Below, piece by piece: positions 27,142-35,378 of a stretch of DNA of 64,000 nucleotides. Made by a program: the position numbers and the translations under genes. Within the stretch, counting starts at the first letter, position 1, and each line of letters starts with the position of its first letter. The notes under the pieces were generated by a model, which worked only from the letters and a program-made list of their open reading frames with translations, was not told the DNA's origin and did not search any database. This stretch comes from Kribbella aluminosa (GTDB lineage: Bacteria; Actinomycetota; Actinomycetes; Propionibacteriales; Kribbellaceae), in the NCBI RefSeq assembly GCF_017876295.1, contig NZ_JAGINT010000001.1:3038001-3102000 (forward strand), written 5' to 3'.

Positions 27142-27567
27142 ATGCGGATCAAGGACGTGCTGTACAAGTTCTCGACGAGGCTGCACGTCGCGGTGTTCTT
27201 CCGGTCGAAGGGGCGGGTGTTCGGCCGGGCGATGGGGATGCCGATGGTCGGGCTCGTGACGGTCGGGCGGAAGACCGGTCAGCGGCGTACGACGATGCTG
27301 ACCGCGCCGATCGCCGACGACGAGCGCATCGTGCTGGTGGCGTCGTTCGGCGGCGACGACCGCCACCCCGCCTGGTACCGGAACCTGCGCGCGAACCCCG
27401 ACGTACAGGTGCTGCTGCGCGGCCGCACCCGATCTGTGCACGCCCGTACCGCAACAGGAGCCGAGCGGGAAGCGCTGTGGGCGAGGATCATCAAGATCCA
27501 CGGAGGCTACGAGCGCTACCAGCGACGTACCGATCGCCAGATCCCCGTGGTGGTACTCGAGCCCTGA
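27142..27567 (+). CDS. F420-type nitroreductase (DDN family)
   Basis: A 141-residue DDN-family split-barrel protein like the one at 18783. ATG 27142 follows a purine-rich GAGGGGTGGAG. Marks are GLVTVGRKTGQRRTTMLT, LVASFGGDDRHPAWYRNLRA and NPDVQVLLRGRTR. It borders a stretch of decayed genes on its right side. Substrate unknown. Confidence 0.87.
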   Translation: MRIKDVLYKFSTRLHVAVFFRSKGRVFGRAMGMPMVGLVTVGRKTGQRRTTMLTAPIADDERIVLVASFGGDDRHPAWYRNLRANPDVQVLLRGRTRSVHARTATGAEREALWARIIKIHGGYERYQRRTDRQIPVVVLEP

Positions 27568-27737
27568 GGCGTGCGGCGGCGAGGAGGGTTGCCGCCGTGA
27601 GGGGGAGCCAGAAGGTGGCCTCGCTGTGGGAGGCGAGGGTGGTGATGACCGCGGGGGAGACGGCGAGGCTGAAGCCTGTCGAGAGTTGGAAGCGGGAGAG
27701 GGCGCGGCCGAGGAGGTGAGCCGGGGCGAGAGCGGCT
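27567..27737 (-). pseudogene. remnant of an MFS transporter C terminus
   Basis: On the minus strand one frame encodes about 55 residues that read as the last two membrane helices of a major-facilitator efflux protein (LGRALSRFQLSTGFSLAVSP, then a helix ending WLPLTAATLLAAARL). It is preceded by an in-frame stop and has no start, so nothing functional remains. Confidence 0.45.
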
Positions 27738-27740
27738 CAG

Positions 27741-27967
27741 GGAGGCCGAGGCCTTCTTCGACGTTGCCTGGGCGGGCGTCGCCGTACAACTCGCGACCGA
27801 TCTGCGGGTGAAGAACGACCTGCTGCGACCACCGGCGCCGGCGTCACCTTCCTCCGCCGCGCCACCCCCTCGCCTCCGAACGCGAGGGCGGCTACGTCCG
27901 CTACACCGTCAACGTCCCCGACCTGGCAACGCTCGGCTCGGACCTGTTGGCAGCCGTACTCCGCTGA
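27741..27967 (+). pseudogene. frame-shifted remnant, perhaps an ArsR-type regulator
   Basis: Two short plus-strand segments in different frames look like parts of one gene: EAFFDVAWAGVAVQLATDLR near 27750-27820, and REGGYVRYTVNVPDL..LLAAVLR ending at the TGA at 27965-27967. The second resembles the C-terminal wing and tail of ArsR-family regulators. There is no open frame joining them. With the MFS remnant next to it this could be a decayed efflux-plus-regulator pair. The family call is tentative. Confidence 0.35.
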
Positions 27968-29123
27968 CCAACTCCGGCCGGCGAACCCGCATGCTCGAGA
28001 TGGCCAGTACGGCGACAGCCGCGAGGGCAGCGATCAGGTATGCGTTGCCGACGAAATGCTGCCCCAGTGTCCAGGCATACTCGCGGCCGGCGCTTCGGGG
28101 CACCCACCGGAAGGGGGCGACGATGAAGAAGCCGAACCAGCCGGCAGCCACCGTGGCCCTGAGGAGCGGCCGATCGGCGGACACGACTCTCGTCAGGGCA
28201 ACGCCCAGCGGGATCATCCACACCCAGTGGTGGTTCCACGAGATCGGAGCGCAGAGCAGCCCCATCGTCGCGCAGACCGAGAGACTCGCCAGCGGTTGCC
28301 CTTGGTCGTACAGCCGCCGGCTCAGCCAGAGGCCGACGATCACGGTTGCCAGGACCGCCACCATCCACGCCGATCCGCCGGAGGGCGCGCCGAGCCGGAC
28401 GAACAGGCCGTTCCAGGACTGATTGCCGGCGAACTCCGCCGGGCCGATCCGGCCGGAGTCGAAGACCAGCCGCGTCCAGTACTGCCAGGATGCGCCTGGT
28501 GCCGCTGCGAAGCCGATCAGTACCGTGCCGCAGAAGGCCGCACACGCATACCTGAGGGCGCGCCATTGCCTGGTGACGAGGAGCAGCGCGACGAAGACCA
28601 GCGGCGTCAGCTTCATCCCCGCCGCGATCCCGATCCAGACGCCGCGGCCGTGGTGCTTCCGGTCGAGCACGTCGTACATGACCAGCGCGCAGAGGAAGAG
28701 ATTGATCTGACCGTACGACAACGTCTCGCGTACCGGCTCCGTCAGGACACAGGCGGCGACTGCCGGCACCATGACCGCGGTCCGAGTCCGCCGGTGCAGC
28801 GCGTGCCGGACGACCACCCACACAGCCGCGACGGAGCAGACGATCCAGACCCAGTAGGCGAGTCGCCAGGGCAGCGGAGCGAACGGTACGAAGACCAGAC
28901 CGGCGAACGGCGGATAGGTGAACGGCAGCAACAGCGTCGGCAGCCGTACCGAGTAGAGCGTCGCCGGGTCGGTCAGCATCGTGTCGCCGGCGAGGCGGTA
29001 GACCATCAGATCCGCCCCTGTGCGATCCCACAACAACGGCAGCAGGACACTGACCGCCAGACAGGCAAGTACGGCCGAGACCCTTAGCCAGCTTTGCTTT
29101 GTCAACCCGGTTCTCCCCCGCAT
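27909..29123 (-). CDS. GT87-family mannosyltransferase-like membrane protein
   Basis: A 404-residue polytopic membrane protein of the DUF2029/GT87 group, polyprenyl-phosphate-mannose-dependent alpha-(1,2)-mannosyltransferases such as PimE. About ten hydrophobic helices are visible. Family features are the early GADLMVYRLAG with an extracytoplasmic Asp, FTYPPFAGLVFVPFAPLPW, SYGQINLFLCALVMYDVL, GMKLTPLVFVALLLVTRQW and PISWNHHWVWMIPLGVAL. ATG 29123 is preferred over 29138 since GGAGG precedes it. The last 20 codons overlap the plus-strand remnant ending at 27967, so the present C terminus may have been altered by the rearrangement that left the remnants. Confidence 0.82.
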   Translation of the reverse strand: MRGRTGLTKQSWLRVSAVLACLAVSVLLPLLWDRTGADLMVYRLAGDTMLTDPATLYSVRLPTLLLPFTYPPFAGLVFVPFAPLPWRLAYWVWIVCSVAAVWVVVRHALHRRTRTAVMVPAVAACVLTEPVRETLSYGQINLFLCALVMYDVLDRKHHGRGVWIGIAAGMKLTPLVFVALLLVTRQWRALRYACAAFCGTVLIGFAAAPGASWQYWTRLVFDSGRIGPAEFAGNQSWNGLFVRLGAPSGGSAWMVAVLATVIVGLWLSRRLYDQGQPLASLSVCATMGLLCAPISWNHHWVWMIPLGVALTRVVSADRPLLRATVAAGWFGFFIVAPFRWVPRSAGREYAWTLGQHFVGNAYLIAALAAVAVLAISSMRVRRPELVSGVRLPTGPSRALPGRGR

Positions 29124-29248
29124 CAACACCTCCAGCATCCTCGCCGGGCCGGATCGTCGCCAGCGGCGGGCCAGGAAATATCGTCCGGTGATCGGGCAAT
29201 CCAGTCCAAGGACTGTCGCCGTACCGGGAACGGCGAGACGTCAGCGGG

Positions 29249-29545
29249 ATGAGCAACATCTTTCTCTCGGTCCCGCCCGGTGCGGGCAGCAACAGCTACT
29301 GGGTCGGCCTGAACGATCGGCTCGGGGTCGACCTGAAGCTGCGGATGGTGCCGGCGGACTACGAGCAGCGTCTACCAGCCGGGCCGGCCGCCGACGTACA
29401 ACACGCGTACCAGACGAAGGTACTCGCGAAGGCCGCGGTCAACCCGACCGTTGGGTTGTTCTCGAACACCAGCGGCGACGCGATGCGCGAGGAGTACGAG
29501 ACGCAGTTGCAGAACCGGTTGACCTACGGGTTGGCCGCCCAGGCG
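29249..29545 (+). pseudogene. internally deleted solute-binding protein remnant
   Basis: From ATG 29249 about 35 residues (AGSNSYWVGLNDRLGVDLKL, then RMVPADYEQRL) match the early part of LipO-like ABC solute-binding proteins. After roughly 15 residues of different character the frame continues with AAVNPTVGLFSNTSGDAMRE, typical of the far C-terminal part of the same kind of protein. About 400 residues that should lie between are missing, and there is no signal peptide. The open frame then runs on through the antisense of the next gene without meaning. Confidence 0.55.
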
Positions 29546-30330
29546 AACGCCACGAAGCCGAAGGCGGCGGCGACCGACAGCAGGATGACCATCGCCGTGG
29601 TCACGCGGTATGTCCGGCGCGTACGGAGATACTTGTCGACTCGTGCCACCCGCAGCAGCGCGTTGCGGTACTCCTGGAGCCGTGAATCCACAACGGCGCG
29701 TACTGCGTTCAGCTTCGCGGCCGCTGCGCGCGTTTCCTCGTCGGGCGCGGCCGCGATCTTCTTCTCCGCGTCGTACGCTGCGTCCTTGAGCTCGTGGTAC
29801 TCGACACGTACCGCGTCGAACGCGGTCATCAGCGCGCTGAGGCTGCCCGTGCCGCGGTGCAGTGTGCTGTCGCGCTCCACCTGGCTCCGGAGCCGCCCGT
29901 TCAGCCCCCACCTGCGGGTCTGCCCGGCGAGCTTGGTCAGGCGGCTGAAGTCCGTGTTGATCGGTGCCTGCGCGTAGTACAGCAGGCCGATGGCGATCAG
30001 GATGGCCGCGACGGCCGCGGTGACGCCGATCAGGGCGGTGAGCAGGCGACTGTGGTCCGCGGTCCAGCTGAGTTTGCCGATGCTGGAGAGCTGGCTGCCG
30101 GCGATCATCGCGGCAGCGACGGCCGCGAGCGCGCCGATCAGCCAGTTGACGGCCGTCCGCATCTGGTTGAGCGCGTCGGCGTGTACGTCGCCCCGGTCGA
30201 CGCTCGTGGTGTCCGCGGGCTTCGCCGGAGCGGGGGTCTCGGCCGCGACCGGCGCGAGCCTTGCTCCGAGCGCCTGCAGGGCGGAGCCGAGTATGCCCCG
30301 AGCCCGGAGGAACAGGCTCACCGGTGTCAC
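29524..30330 (-). CDS. membrane protein of unknown function with coiled-coil region
   Basis: A 268-residue protein I do not recognise. GTG 30330 overlaps the stop of the small acidic gene upstream (GTGA), which argues for a real two-gene operon. Two adjacent hydrophobic helices lie at residues 62-79 and 97-119, then an Arg/Glu/Ala-rich region (about 140-235) likely to form a coiled coil, and a third helix at 242-264 near the C terminus. There is no signal peptide. The layout (two helices, a soluble helical part, a closing helix) recalls membrane effectors or scaffolds in several actinobacterial two-gene cassettes, but no motif names a function. Confidence 0.7.
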   Translation of the reverse strand: MTPVSLFLRARGILGSALQALGARLAPVAAETPAPAKPADTTSVDRGDVHADALNQMRTAVNWLIGALAAVAAAMIAGSQLSSIGKLSWTADHSRLLTALIGVTAAVAAILIAIGLLYYAQAPINTDFSRLTKLAGQTRRWGLNGRLRSQVERDSTLHRGTGSLSALMTAFDAVRVEYHELKDAAYDAEKKIAAAPDEETRAAAAKLNAVRAVVDSRLQEYRNALLRVARVDKYLRTRRTYRVTTAMVILLSVAAAFGFVAFAWAANP

Positions 30331-30632
30331 GGCGACGCTTCGGTTTCCCCGGTGTACTCGGCCTGCAGCTTGCCGTCGACGAAGATCCTGATCGTCACCT
30401 CGTTGGCCTCGGCGACCGCACCGAGATCCTCCTCGGCGACGTCCGCGCCCTCCGGGACCTGGACGTCGATCCGCAGCGCGCCCTCGTGATCGGCCAGCCA
30501 ACTGCCGACGCGCGCTCCGGACAGGCTGTGCGCACCGCGGACCGTGAAGATCTCGCCCTCGTCACCCGCATCGTCCGGACCGATGATCCGATAGGCGAAG
30601 ATCTCGTCGTCGTCGCCGTCCTTGTCGCTCAT
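30327..30632 (-). CDS. small acidic protein of unknown function, partner of the membrane protein
   Basis: A 101-residue, strongly acidic soluble protein (about one third Asp/Glu). It is probably a small beta-rich domain: alternating strands such as EIFAYRIIGPD, EIFTVRGAHSLSG, GALRIDVQVPEG and EVTIRIFVDGKLQAEYTG. ATG 30632 starts with an Asp/Glu-rich head. Its stop overlaps the membrane-protein start, so the two are made together. No family recognised. Confidence 0.7.
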   Translation of the reverse strand: MSDKDGDDDEIFAYRIIGPDDAGDEGEIFTVRGAHSLSGARVGSWLADHEGALRIDVQVPEGADVAEEDLGAVAEANEVTIRIFVDGKLQAEYTGETEASP

Positions 30633-30712
30633 GTTCCCCCCACGCCTGACCGGCGAGTCCGTCCCCCGTCCAGGGTTGCCCCAGTGTCACGCGCTGTCAA
30701 CAGGCTCGCCGG

Positions 30713-31540
30713 CTACTTGAGGCCGGCGAGGCGGACGCCGTTGACTATGTAGCGCTGGAAGATGAGGACCAGGACGATGGTCGGGAGGGCGGCCAGGGTG
30801 GAGCCGGCCATGAGCATGCCCCAGTCGTTGCCGCGGGACGAGCGGAACGTGGCGAGGTACTGCATGATCTGGGTCAGGTCCGGGTTCGACACGACGAGGA
30901 CCGGCCAGACGTAGGAGTTCCAGTACGCGAGGAACGAGCCGATGCCGACGACGACGTACGGGCCGAGGGACTGCGGTACGAAGATCCGCAGGAAGATCTG
31001 CCAGCGGGTGGCGCCGTCGATCAGGGCGGCTTCCTCCACCGCGGCCGGCATGTTCAGGTAGAACTGCCGGAGGAAGAACATCTGGGCGCTGGACGCGACA
31101 CCGGGAACGATCAGCACGGCCAGGGTGTCGAGCATGCCGAGCTTGCTCACGACGACGAACGACGTCAGCAGGATCGCCATCGCCGGAATGAACATCGGGG
31201 TGATGCAGACGATCCACCACAGCCGTTTGCCGGCGAACTCGAGCCGGGCGAACGCGTACGCGGCTGTGGAGTTCACCACCAGGCTCGCGATCGTGAAGAT
31301 CACGGCGCCGGCGAACGTGATGGCCATCGCCCGGACGAACGCCGGGTCGGCGAGGATCAGCCGGTAGTTCTCCACCCGCCAGACGTCGGGGAAGAACTGG
31401 AACGGGCTGCGCAGTACCTCGGTCTGGCTCTTGAAGCCGGACATCGCCATCCACGCGAGCGGGAAGAGCGCGGTGACGGCGATGCCGGCGACCAGCAGGT
31501 ACGACAGCAGCCGGCGCGGGGCGTACCACGAGCGGTTCAT
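30713..31540 (-). CDS. ABC sugar transporter permease (second of pair)
   Basis: A 275-residue CUT1 permease, with helices from LLSYLLVAGIAVTALFPLAW onward, EAA loop AVEEAALIDGATRWQIFLR and ending FQRYIVNGVRLAGLK. It is the last gene of a minus-strand set: DUF4185 lipoprotein, binding protein, permease, permease. ATG 31540 follows GAAAGGA on the minus strand. Confidence 0.93.
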   Translation of the reverse strand: MNRSWYAPRRLLSYLLVAGIAVTALFPLAWMAMSGFKSQTEVLRSPFQFFPDVWRVENYRLILADPAFVRAMAITFAGAVIFTIASLVVNSTAAYAFARLEFAGKRLWWIVCITPMFIPAMAILLTSFVVVSKLGMLDTLAVLIVPGVASSAQMFFLRQFYLNMPAAVEEAALIDGATRWQIFLRIFVPQSLGPYVVVGIGSFLAYWNSYVWPVLVVSNPDLTQIMQYLATFRSSRGNDWGMLMAGSTLAALPTIVLVLIFQRYIVNGVRLAGLK

Positions 31541-31564
31541 CGAAAAGGTCCTTTCGGTGACGCC

Positions 31565-32545
31565 TCAGGCGTCCGACGACTTCTCGGAGCTGACGACCCG
31601 GAAGATGATGATCGAGATGGTGCCGATGACAACGAAGAGCAGCAGCGCCGCCGTCAGCGAGTAGCTCGTCGCGTACGGCGTACCGTCGCGGAAGCTGTTG
31701 AAGATGTAGAGGTTCGGCGTGTTGGTGGCGCTCACCGGGCCGCCGTTCGTCATCACCAGCGGCAGCTGGAACTCCTGGATCGTCAGCGTCAGCCCGGTGA
31801 CGAGCAGGAACAGGATGACGTTGCGCAGCGACGGGATCGTGATGTACCGGGTCCGCTGCCAGAAGTTCGCGCCGTCCAGCCGGGCCGATTCGAAGTAGCT
31901 CTCCGGGATGTCGAGGATGCCTGCGAGCATGATCAGCGTCGAGACGCCGAAGCCGAGCCAGATCGCGGGGATCGCCACCGCCGGCAGCGCGGTCGCGGCC
32001 GTGTTCAGCCAGGCGACCGGTCCGTGACCGAACAGCCCGATGAACCAGTTCGCGACGCCCTCGTCCTGGTAGATGAAGACGAAGATGATCGCGGCGACGA
32101 CGCTCGAGACGACCGCCGGCACGTAGACGGTCGTCTTCATGAACGCCGCCAGCCGCTTCGACAGCGTCGCGATAAAGCTCGCGAGCAGCAGCGCGAGGAC
32201 GAGGACCGTCGGCACCACCATCACGGCGAGCTTGAGGCCGACCCACAGTGACGCGTAGAAGTCCGGGTCCGTGAGCACGTACTGGTAGAAGTCGAACCCG
32301 ACGAACTTGGCGTCCTTGTAGAAGGACATCTCGAAGAAGCTGAGATAGAACGCGTAGACGAGCGGCCAGATCACGAAGATCCCGAGCAGCACGACCATCG
32401 GCGCGATCATCAGGTAGGCGGTCAGATGGGCGCGCAGGTGCCGCGGCACCTGGTCGGTGACCTTCGGGCCGCGGCGGCGGGTCCGGCGCGACGGGCCGGT
32501 CACCTGGGTGACCTGGCCCGCCGGTTGTGTCGAGGTGTCGAGCAT
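31565..32545 (-). CDS. ABC sugar transporter permease (first of pair)
   Basis: A 326-residue CUT1 permease with a 35-residue hydrophilic, Arg-rich N-terminal tail and six helices. The EAA-type loop is SYFESARLDGANFWQRTRYI. It begins 7 bases after the binding-protein stop and is followed by the second permease after 24 bases. Confidence 0.92.
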   Translation of the reverse strand: MLDTSTQPAGQVTQVTGPSRRTRRRGPKVTDQVPRHLRAHLTAYLMIAPMVVLLGIFVIWPLVYAFYLSFFEMSFYKDAKFVGFDFYQYVLTDPDFYASLWVGLKLAVMVVPTVLVLALLLASFIATLSKRLAAFMKTTVYVPAVVSSVVAAIIFVFIYQDEGVANWFIGLFGHGPVAWLNTAATALPAVAIPAIWLGFGVSTLIMLAGILDIPESYFESARLDGANFWQRTRYITIPSLRNVILFLLVTGLTLTIQEFQLPLVMTNGGPVSATNTPNLYIFNSFRDGTPYATSYSLTAALLLFVVIGTISIIIFRVVSSEKSSDA

Positions 32546-32552
32546 CGTTCGG

Positions 32553-33893
32553 TCAGCCCTTCGGTGCCGTGCCCTTGAGGTGCTGCTGTTTGATGACGCG
32601 GTCGATCGCGTCGCTCGCCTTCTGGGTCGCGGACGGGATGTCGGACTTGCCCTTCATCACGGATTCGATCGCGGTGGCGAAGGCGAGCGAGATGTCGAAC
32701 GGGTACGCCGGTTCGGCCTTGCCGGTCGCGACGACCTTGTCGCTGATGATCTTCATGAACGGGTCGGACGTGGCCGCCGGGTCGCTGGCCAGCGCCTTGT
32801 CGACGGAGGTACGGACGGTGTACTTCGAGAAGCCGCTCTGCCGGAAGAAGTCGGCCATGATCGCCGGGTCGCCGGCGAGCAGGTAGTCGATGAACTTGGC
32901 CGCCGCCTCCTTCTGCTTGGACTTGCCGTCGACCGTCAGCGTCCAGCCGCCGAGCGTCGCTGTCGGCTTGCTCGGGTCGCCGTCGACGGACGGGAACGGC
33001 GCGACCATGGTGTTCTTGATCATCGCCGGGAAGCTCTGCTTGAGCTGGCCGACCGCCCACGAGCCGTCCGCCATCATCGCCACCTGGCCCTGGCCGTACG
33101 GCGAGGCGTCGGCGTACCCGACCTTCGGCTGCTGCGGGATCCAGCCCTTCTGGAACAGGGTCTGGTACAGCTGGAAGAGCTTGGCGTAGCACGGGTCCTT
33201 GGCGTTGGCGGCGGACCAGTCGTCGTTGATCGGCAGGTGGCCGCACGCGTTGTACTGCAGGCCCCAGCTCGACCAGCCGAGGTCGGGTGCGACCGAGGCG
33301 ATCGACATACCCTTCACGGTGCCCTTGGTCAGCTTCTGCGCCCACGTGAGGAGCTCGTCCCAGGTCTTCGGCGGCGAGTTCGGGTCGAGCCCGGCGGCCG
33401 TCACCAGGTCCTTGCGGTAGTAGAGCACGGTCGAGGGCTCGACGAGCATCGGGTACGCGTAGTGCTTGCCGTCGACCTTGACGAACCCGCTGACGTTGGG
33501 CTTGATGTCGTCCCACGCCTTGCCGGGCAGCAGCCCGTCGAGCTCGGCGAACTGGCCGTTCGCGACGCCGGCCGGGATACCGCCGTAGTTCGTCGTCGCG
33601 ACGTCGGGCTGGGTGCCGGCGGCCTGCGCGGCCTTGAGCTTCTGCGTCCAGGTGTCGCCGGGGACCACCTGGTACTTGACCTTGACGGCGGTCTGCGACG
33701 CGTTGAACTTGTCGACGTACGTCTTGAACCACTTCTGCTGGTACGGCTCGAACTGCTGCTGCCAGAAGGTGATCTCGGTCGTACCGCCCTTTCCTCCGGA
33801 GCTCCCCGAGTTGCCGGACGAGCCGCAGCCGGCGAGGGCGAGGGTCGCGGCCACTGCTGATGCGACGAGGATCCTGAGTCTCCGGTGACGCAT
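32553..33893 (-). CDS. ABC sugar transporter, solute-binding lipoprotein
   Basis: A 446-residue CUT1 binding protein with lipobox LAGC after a short signal (RILVASAVAATLALAGC). Mature marks are ITFWQQQFEPYQQKWFKTYV, QPDVATTNYGGIPAGVANGQ, YAYPMLVEPSTVLYYRKDLV and GQVAMMADGSWAVGQLKQSF. Two start codons lie close together; the second, at 33893, has AAGGAG at the right distance, while the first (33899) is only one base from it. It lies 44 bases downstream of the DUF4185 gene, so the importer may take up what that enzyme releases. Confidence 0.93.
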   Translation of the reverse strand: MRHRRLRILVASAVAATLALAGCGSSGNSGSSGGKGGTTEITFWQQQFEPYQQKWFKTYVDKFNASQTAVKVKYQVVPGDTWTQKLKAAQAAGTQPDVATTNYGGIPAGVANGQFAELDGLLPGKAWDDIKPNVSGFVKVDGKHYAYPMLVEPSTVLYYRKDLVTAAGLDPNSPPKTWDELLTWAQKLTKGTVKGMSIASVAPDLGWSSWGLQYNACGHLPINDDWSAANAKDPCYAKLFQLYQTLFQKGWIPQQPKVGYADASPYGQGQVAMMADGSWAVGQLKQSFPAMIKNTMVAPFPSVDGDPSKPTATLGGWTLTVDGKSKQKEAAAKFIDYLLAGDPAIMADFFRQSGFSKYTVRTSVDKALASDPAATSDPFMKIISDKVVATGKAEPAYPFDISLAFATAIESVMKGKSDIPSATQKASDAIDRVIKQQHLKGTAPKG

Positions 33894-33937
33894 GTTCATG
33901 CTCCTTGTGATCTGTGATAGGTGGTGCCGGGTGCCGG

Positions 33938-35086
33938 TCACTTCGCTGACGGCTGCTTCACGAGGTCGGCGCGGTACCAGAACACGTTGTAGGGACCCCA
34001 CTGGGAGATCGAGAAGTAGATCGTCCGGCCGCCGTTCGCGACGTACCTGGGATGCAGGTACGGCGAGTAGACGCCGGGCAACTCCTCCTGTGTGACGAGG
34101 GGTTTCGGGTCGCCCCACGGCCCCCAGGGCGAGATCCCTTCGCGGATCGTCGAGCCCGCGCCCGACCCGTCGGTCGCGGTCATGATCCAGCGGTCGAGGT
34201 ACTCGCTCCACATCACCGAGAGCTCGCCGACGGTTCCGTCGACGATCTGGGCGGCCGCCGCCGGGTCCTTGCCCCAGGTCGGCTTGCTGTCGCGTACGCC
34301 GGTGAAGTACTCGTAGGCGTTCTGGTGCTCGACGTCCGCCTCCGCGACCCGCATCAGGGCGACGCCGCCGAACCGGCCGTGCGTGACGCCCCAGAAGTAC
34401 AGCGTTCCGTCGACGTTCGTGACGCTGACCTGGACGAAGTTGCTGTTGCCGTCCCAGCGCGGGGAGTCGAGGGTGGTCCAGTTCTGGCCGTGGTCGGTCG
34501 ACTTCGCGAGGCCGGCGTAGTTGGTCTCCCATTCGCCCGGGTCGCCCCAGTGCCGCACGGACATGTACGCAAGGTACATGGCGCCGTTCGCGGCGAAGCC
34601 GTACGTCGGGATGATCGTCATCTCGTCGTTGTCGACCTTCTTGCCCGGGATCAGTTCCTTCGCCCAGCCGGTGTCGTCGGTGACGTAACCGCCGAACGTG
34701 ATCCCGTCGGCCGGGTTGCTGTCGGTGGTCCACGCCATCGTGTTCGACCGCCACTCGGTGCCCCCGCCACCGGTCAGCCCGGCCTCGCGCTGCCCGAAGG
34801 TGTCACCGAACACGAACCAGGTACGCCCGTCGGCGTCGAACATCGACCCGAGATCCTGCCCGGCCACCTCGACGGCTCCGGTGTGGTTCATCGAGTCGTG
34901 ACCTGTCAGCTGGGCTACCTTCGTCAGGTGCTCGACCCCACCGAGCCGGAAGGGCGCGCGCTGGTCGCCGTCCAGCCGCGGATCGGCCGTGGAGGGGGTC
35001 CCGCTGCAGGCAGCAGTGCTCGACAGTGCCAGCGCGGCCAGCCCAGCCAGCCCCGCCACCACACCCACCCTGCCCACGCTGTTCAT
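33938..35086 (-). CDS. DUF4185-family lipoprotein, possible arabinan-active glycosidase
   Basis: A 382-residue secreted protein of the DUF4185 family, a five-bladed beta-propeller resembling sialidases. Some actinobacterial DUF4185 proteins are endo-D-arabinanases (CAZy GH183). The N terminus is a signal ending at a Cys (LALSSTAAC), so it is probably surface-anchored. Family stretches are HTGAVEVAGQDLGSMFDADG, WFVFGDTFGQ, WRSNTMAWTTDSNPADGITF, ELSVMWSEYLDRWIMTATDG and GVYSPYLHPRYV. ATG 35086 has no clear ribosome site, so it may be leaderless. It heads an importer operon, which fits an outer enzyme that feeds the transporter. Whether it cuts D-arabinan is inference from the family. Confidence 0.8.
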   Translation of the reverse strand: MNSVGRVGVVAGLAGLAALALSSTAACSGTPSTADPRLDGDQRAPFRLGGVEHLTKVAQLTGHDSMNHTGAVEVAGQDLGSMFDADGRTWFVFGDTFGQREAGLTGGGGTEWRSNTMAWTTDSNPADGITFGGYVTDDTGWAKELIPGKKVDNDEMTIIPTYGFAANGAMYLAYMSVRHWGDPGEWETNYAGLAKSTDHGQNWTTLDSPRWDGNSNFVQVSVTNVDGTLYFWGVTHGRFGGVALMRVAEADVEHQNAYEYFTGVRDSKPTWGKDPAAAAQIVDGTVGELSVMWSEYLDRWIMTATDGSGAGSTIREGISPWGPWGDPKPLVTQEELPGVYSPYLHPRYVANGGRTIYFSISQWGPYNVFWYRADLVKQPSAK

Positions 35087-35102
35087 GCGGGGGAGTTTGG
35101 CA

Positions 35103-35130
35103 GAAATCGATTTCCCGCACAATGGGTCAA
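35103..35130 (-). promoter_or_regulatory. promoter with LacI-like palindrome before the DUF4185 gene
   Basis: GAAATCGATTTC at 35103-35114 is a perfect 12-base palindrome with a central CG, typical of LacI-family operators. On the minus strand a -35-like TTGACC lies at 35130-35125, so the palindrome sits where the -10 would be. No LacI gene is adjacent; the controlling protein would be elsewhere. Confidence 0.45.
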
Positions 35131-35218
35131 GGAGCGATGGCGAGGCAACGATCTGGGCACGACGGGTGGCTGCACCGTGGCCGCTGCGGAGCGAATTCGT
35201 GGGCTGACGTGGCGTGTA

Positions 35219-35253
35219 CCGTGCACCTGTGCCGGGACCGGGCAGGTGCACGG
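35219..35253. repeat. inverted repeat with 11-bp perfect arms
   Basis: CCGTGCACCTG at 35219-35229 pairs with CAGGTGCACGG at 35243-35253 across 13 bases. It lies about 105 bases upstream of the DUF4185 promoter elements. It may be a terminator stem without a T-run or a dimeric protein's binding site. Confidence 0.55.
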
Positions 35254-35378
35254 GTGACGGGGCCGGACGTCGGCTTCGGGCGAATTCGCGCTTAGGAGGC
35301 TGACGAGTCGGTACGGCGGGCGCTGGAAACTGAGCCGAAGCTGAGATCACCCCTTCGGTTGGCTGTTGCCCTCAGCCG

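Noticed and set aside
27064..27789. Minus-strand 241-codon frame across the second nitroreductase
   Set aside because: Antisense to a clear DDN-family gene; only the MFS-like piece in a different frame has meaning.
29524..30632. Calling the two-gene cassette a toxin-antitoxin or anti-phage system
   Set aside because: No toxin, nuclease or NTPase motif is visible, so only an unknown-function call is justified.
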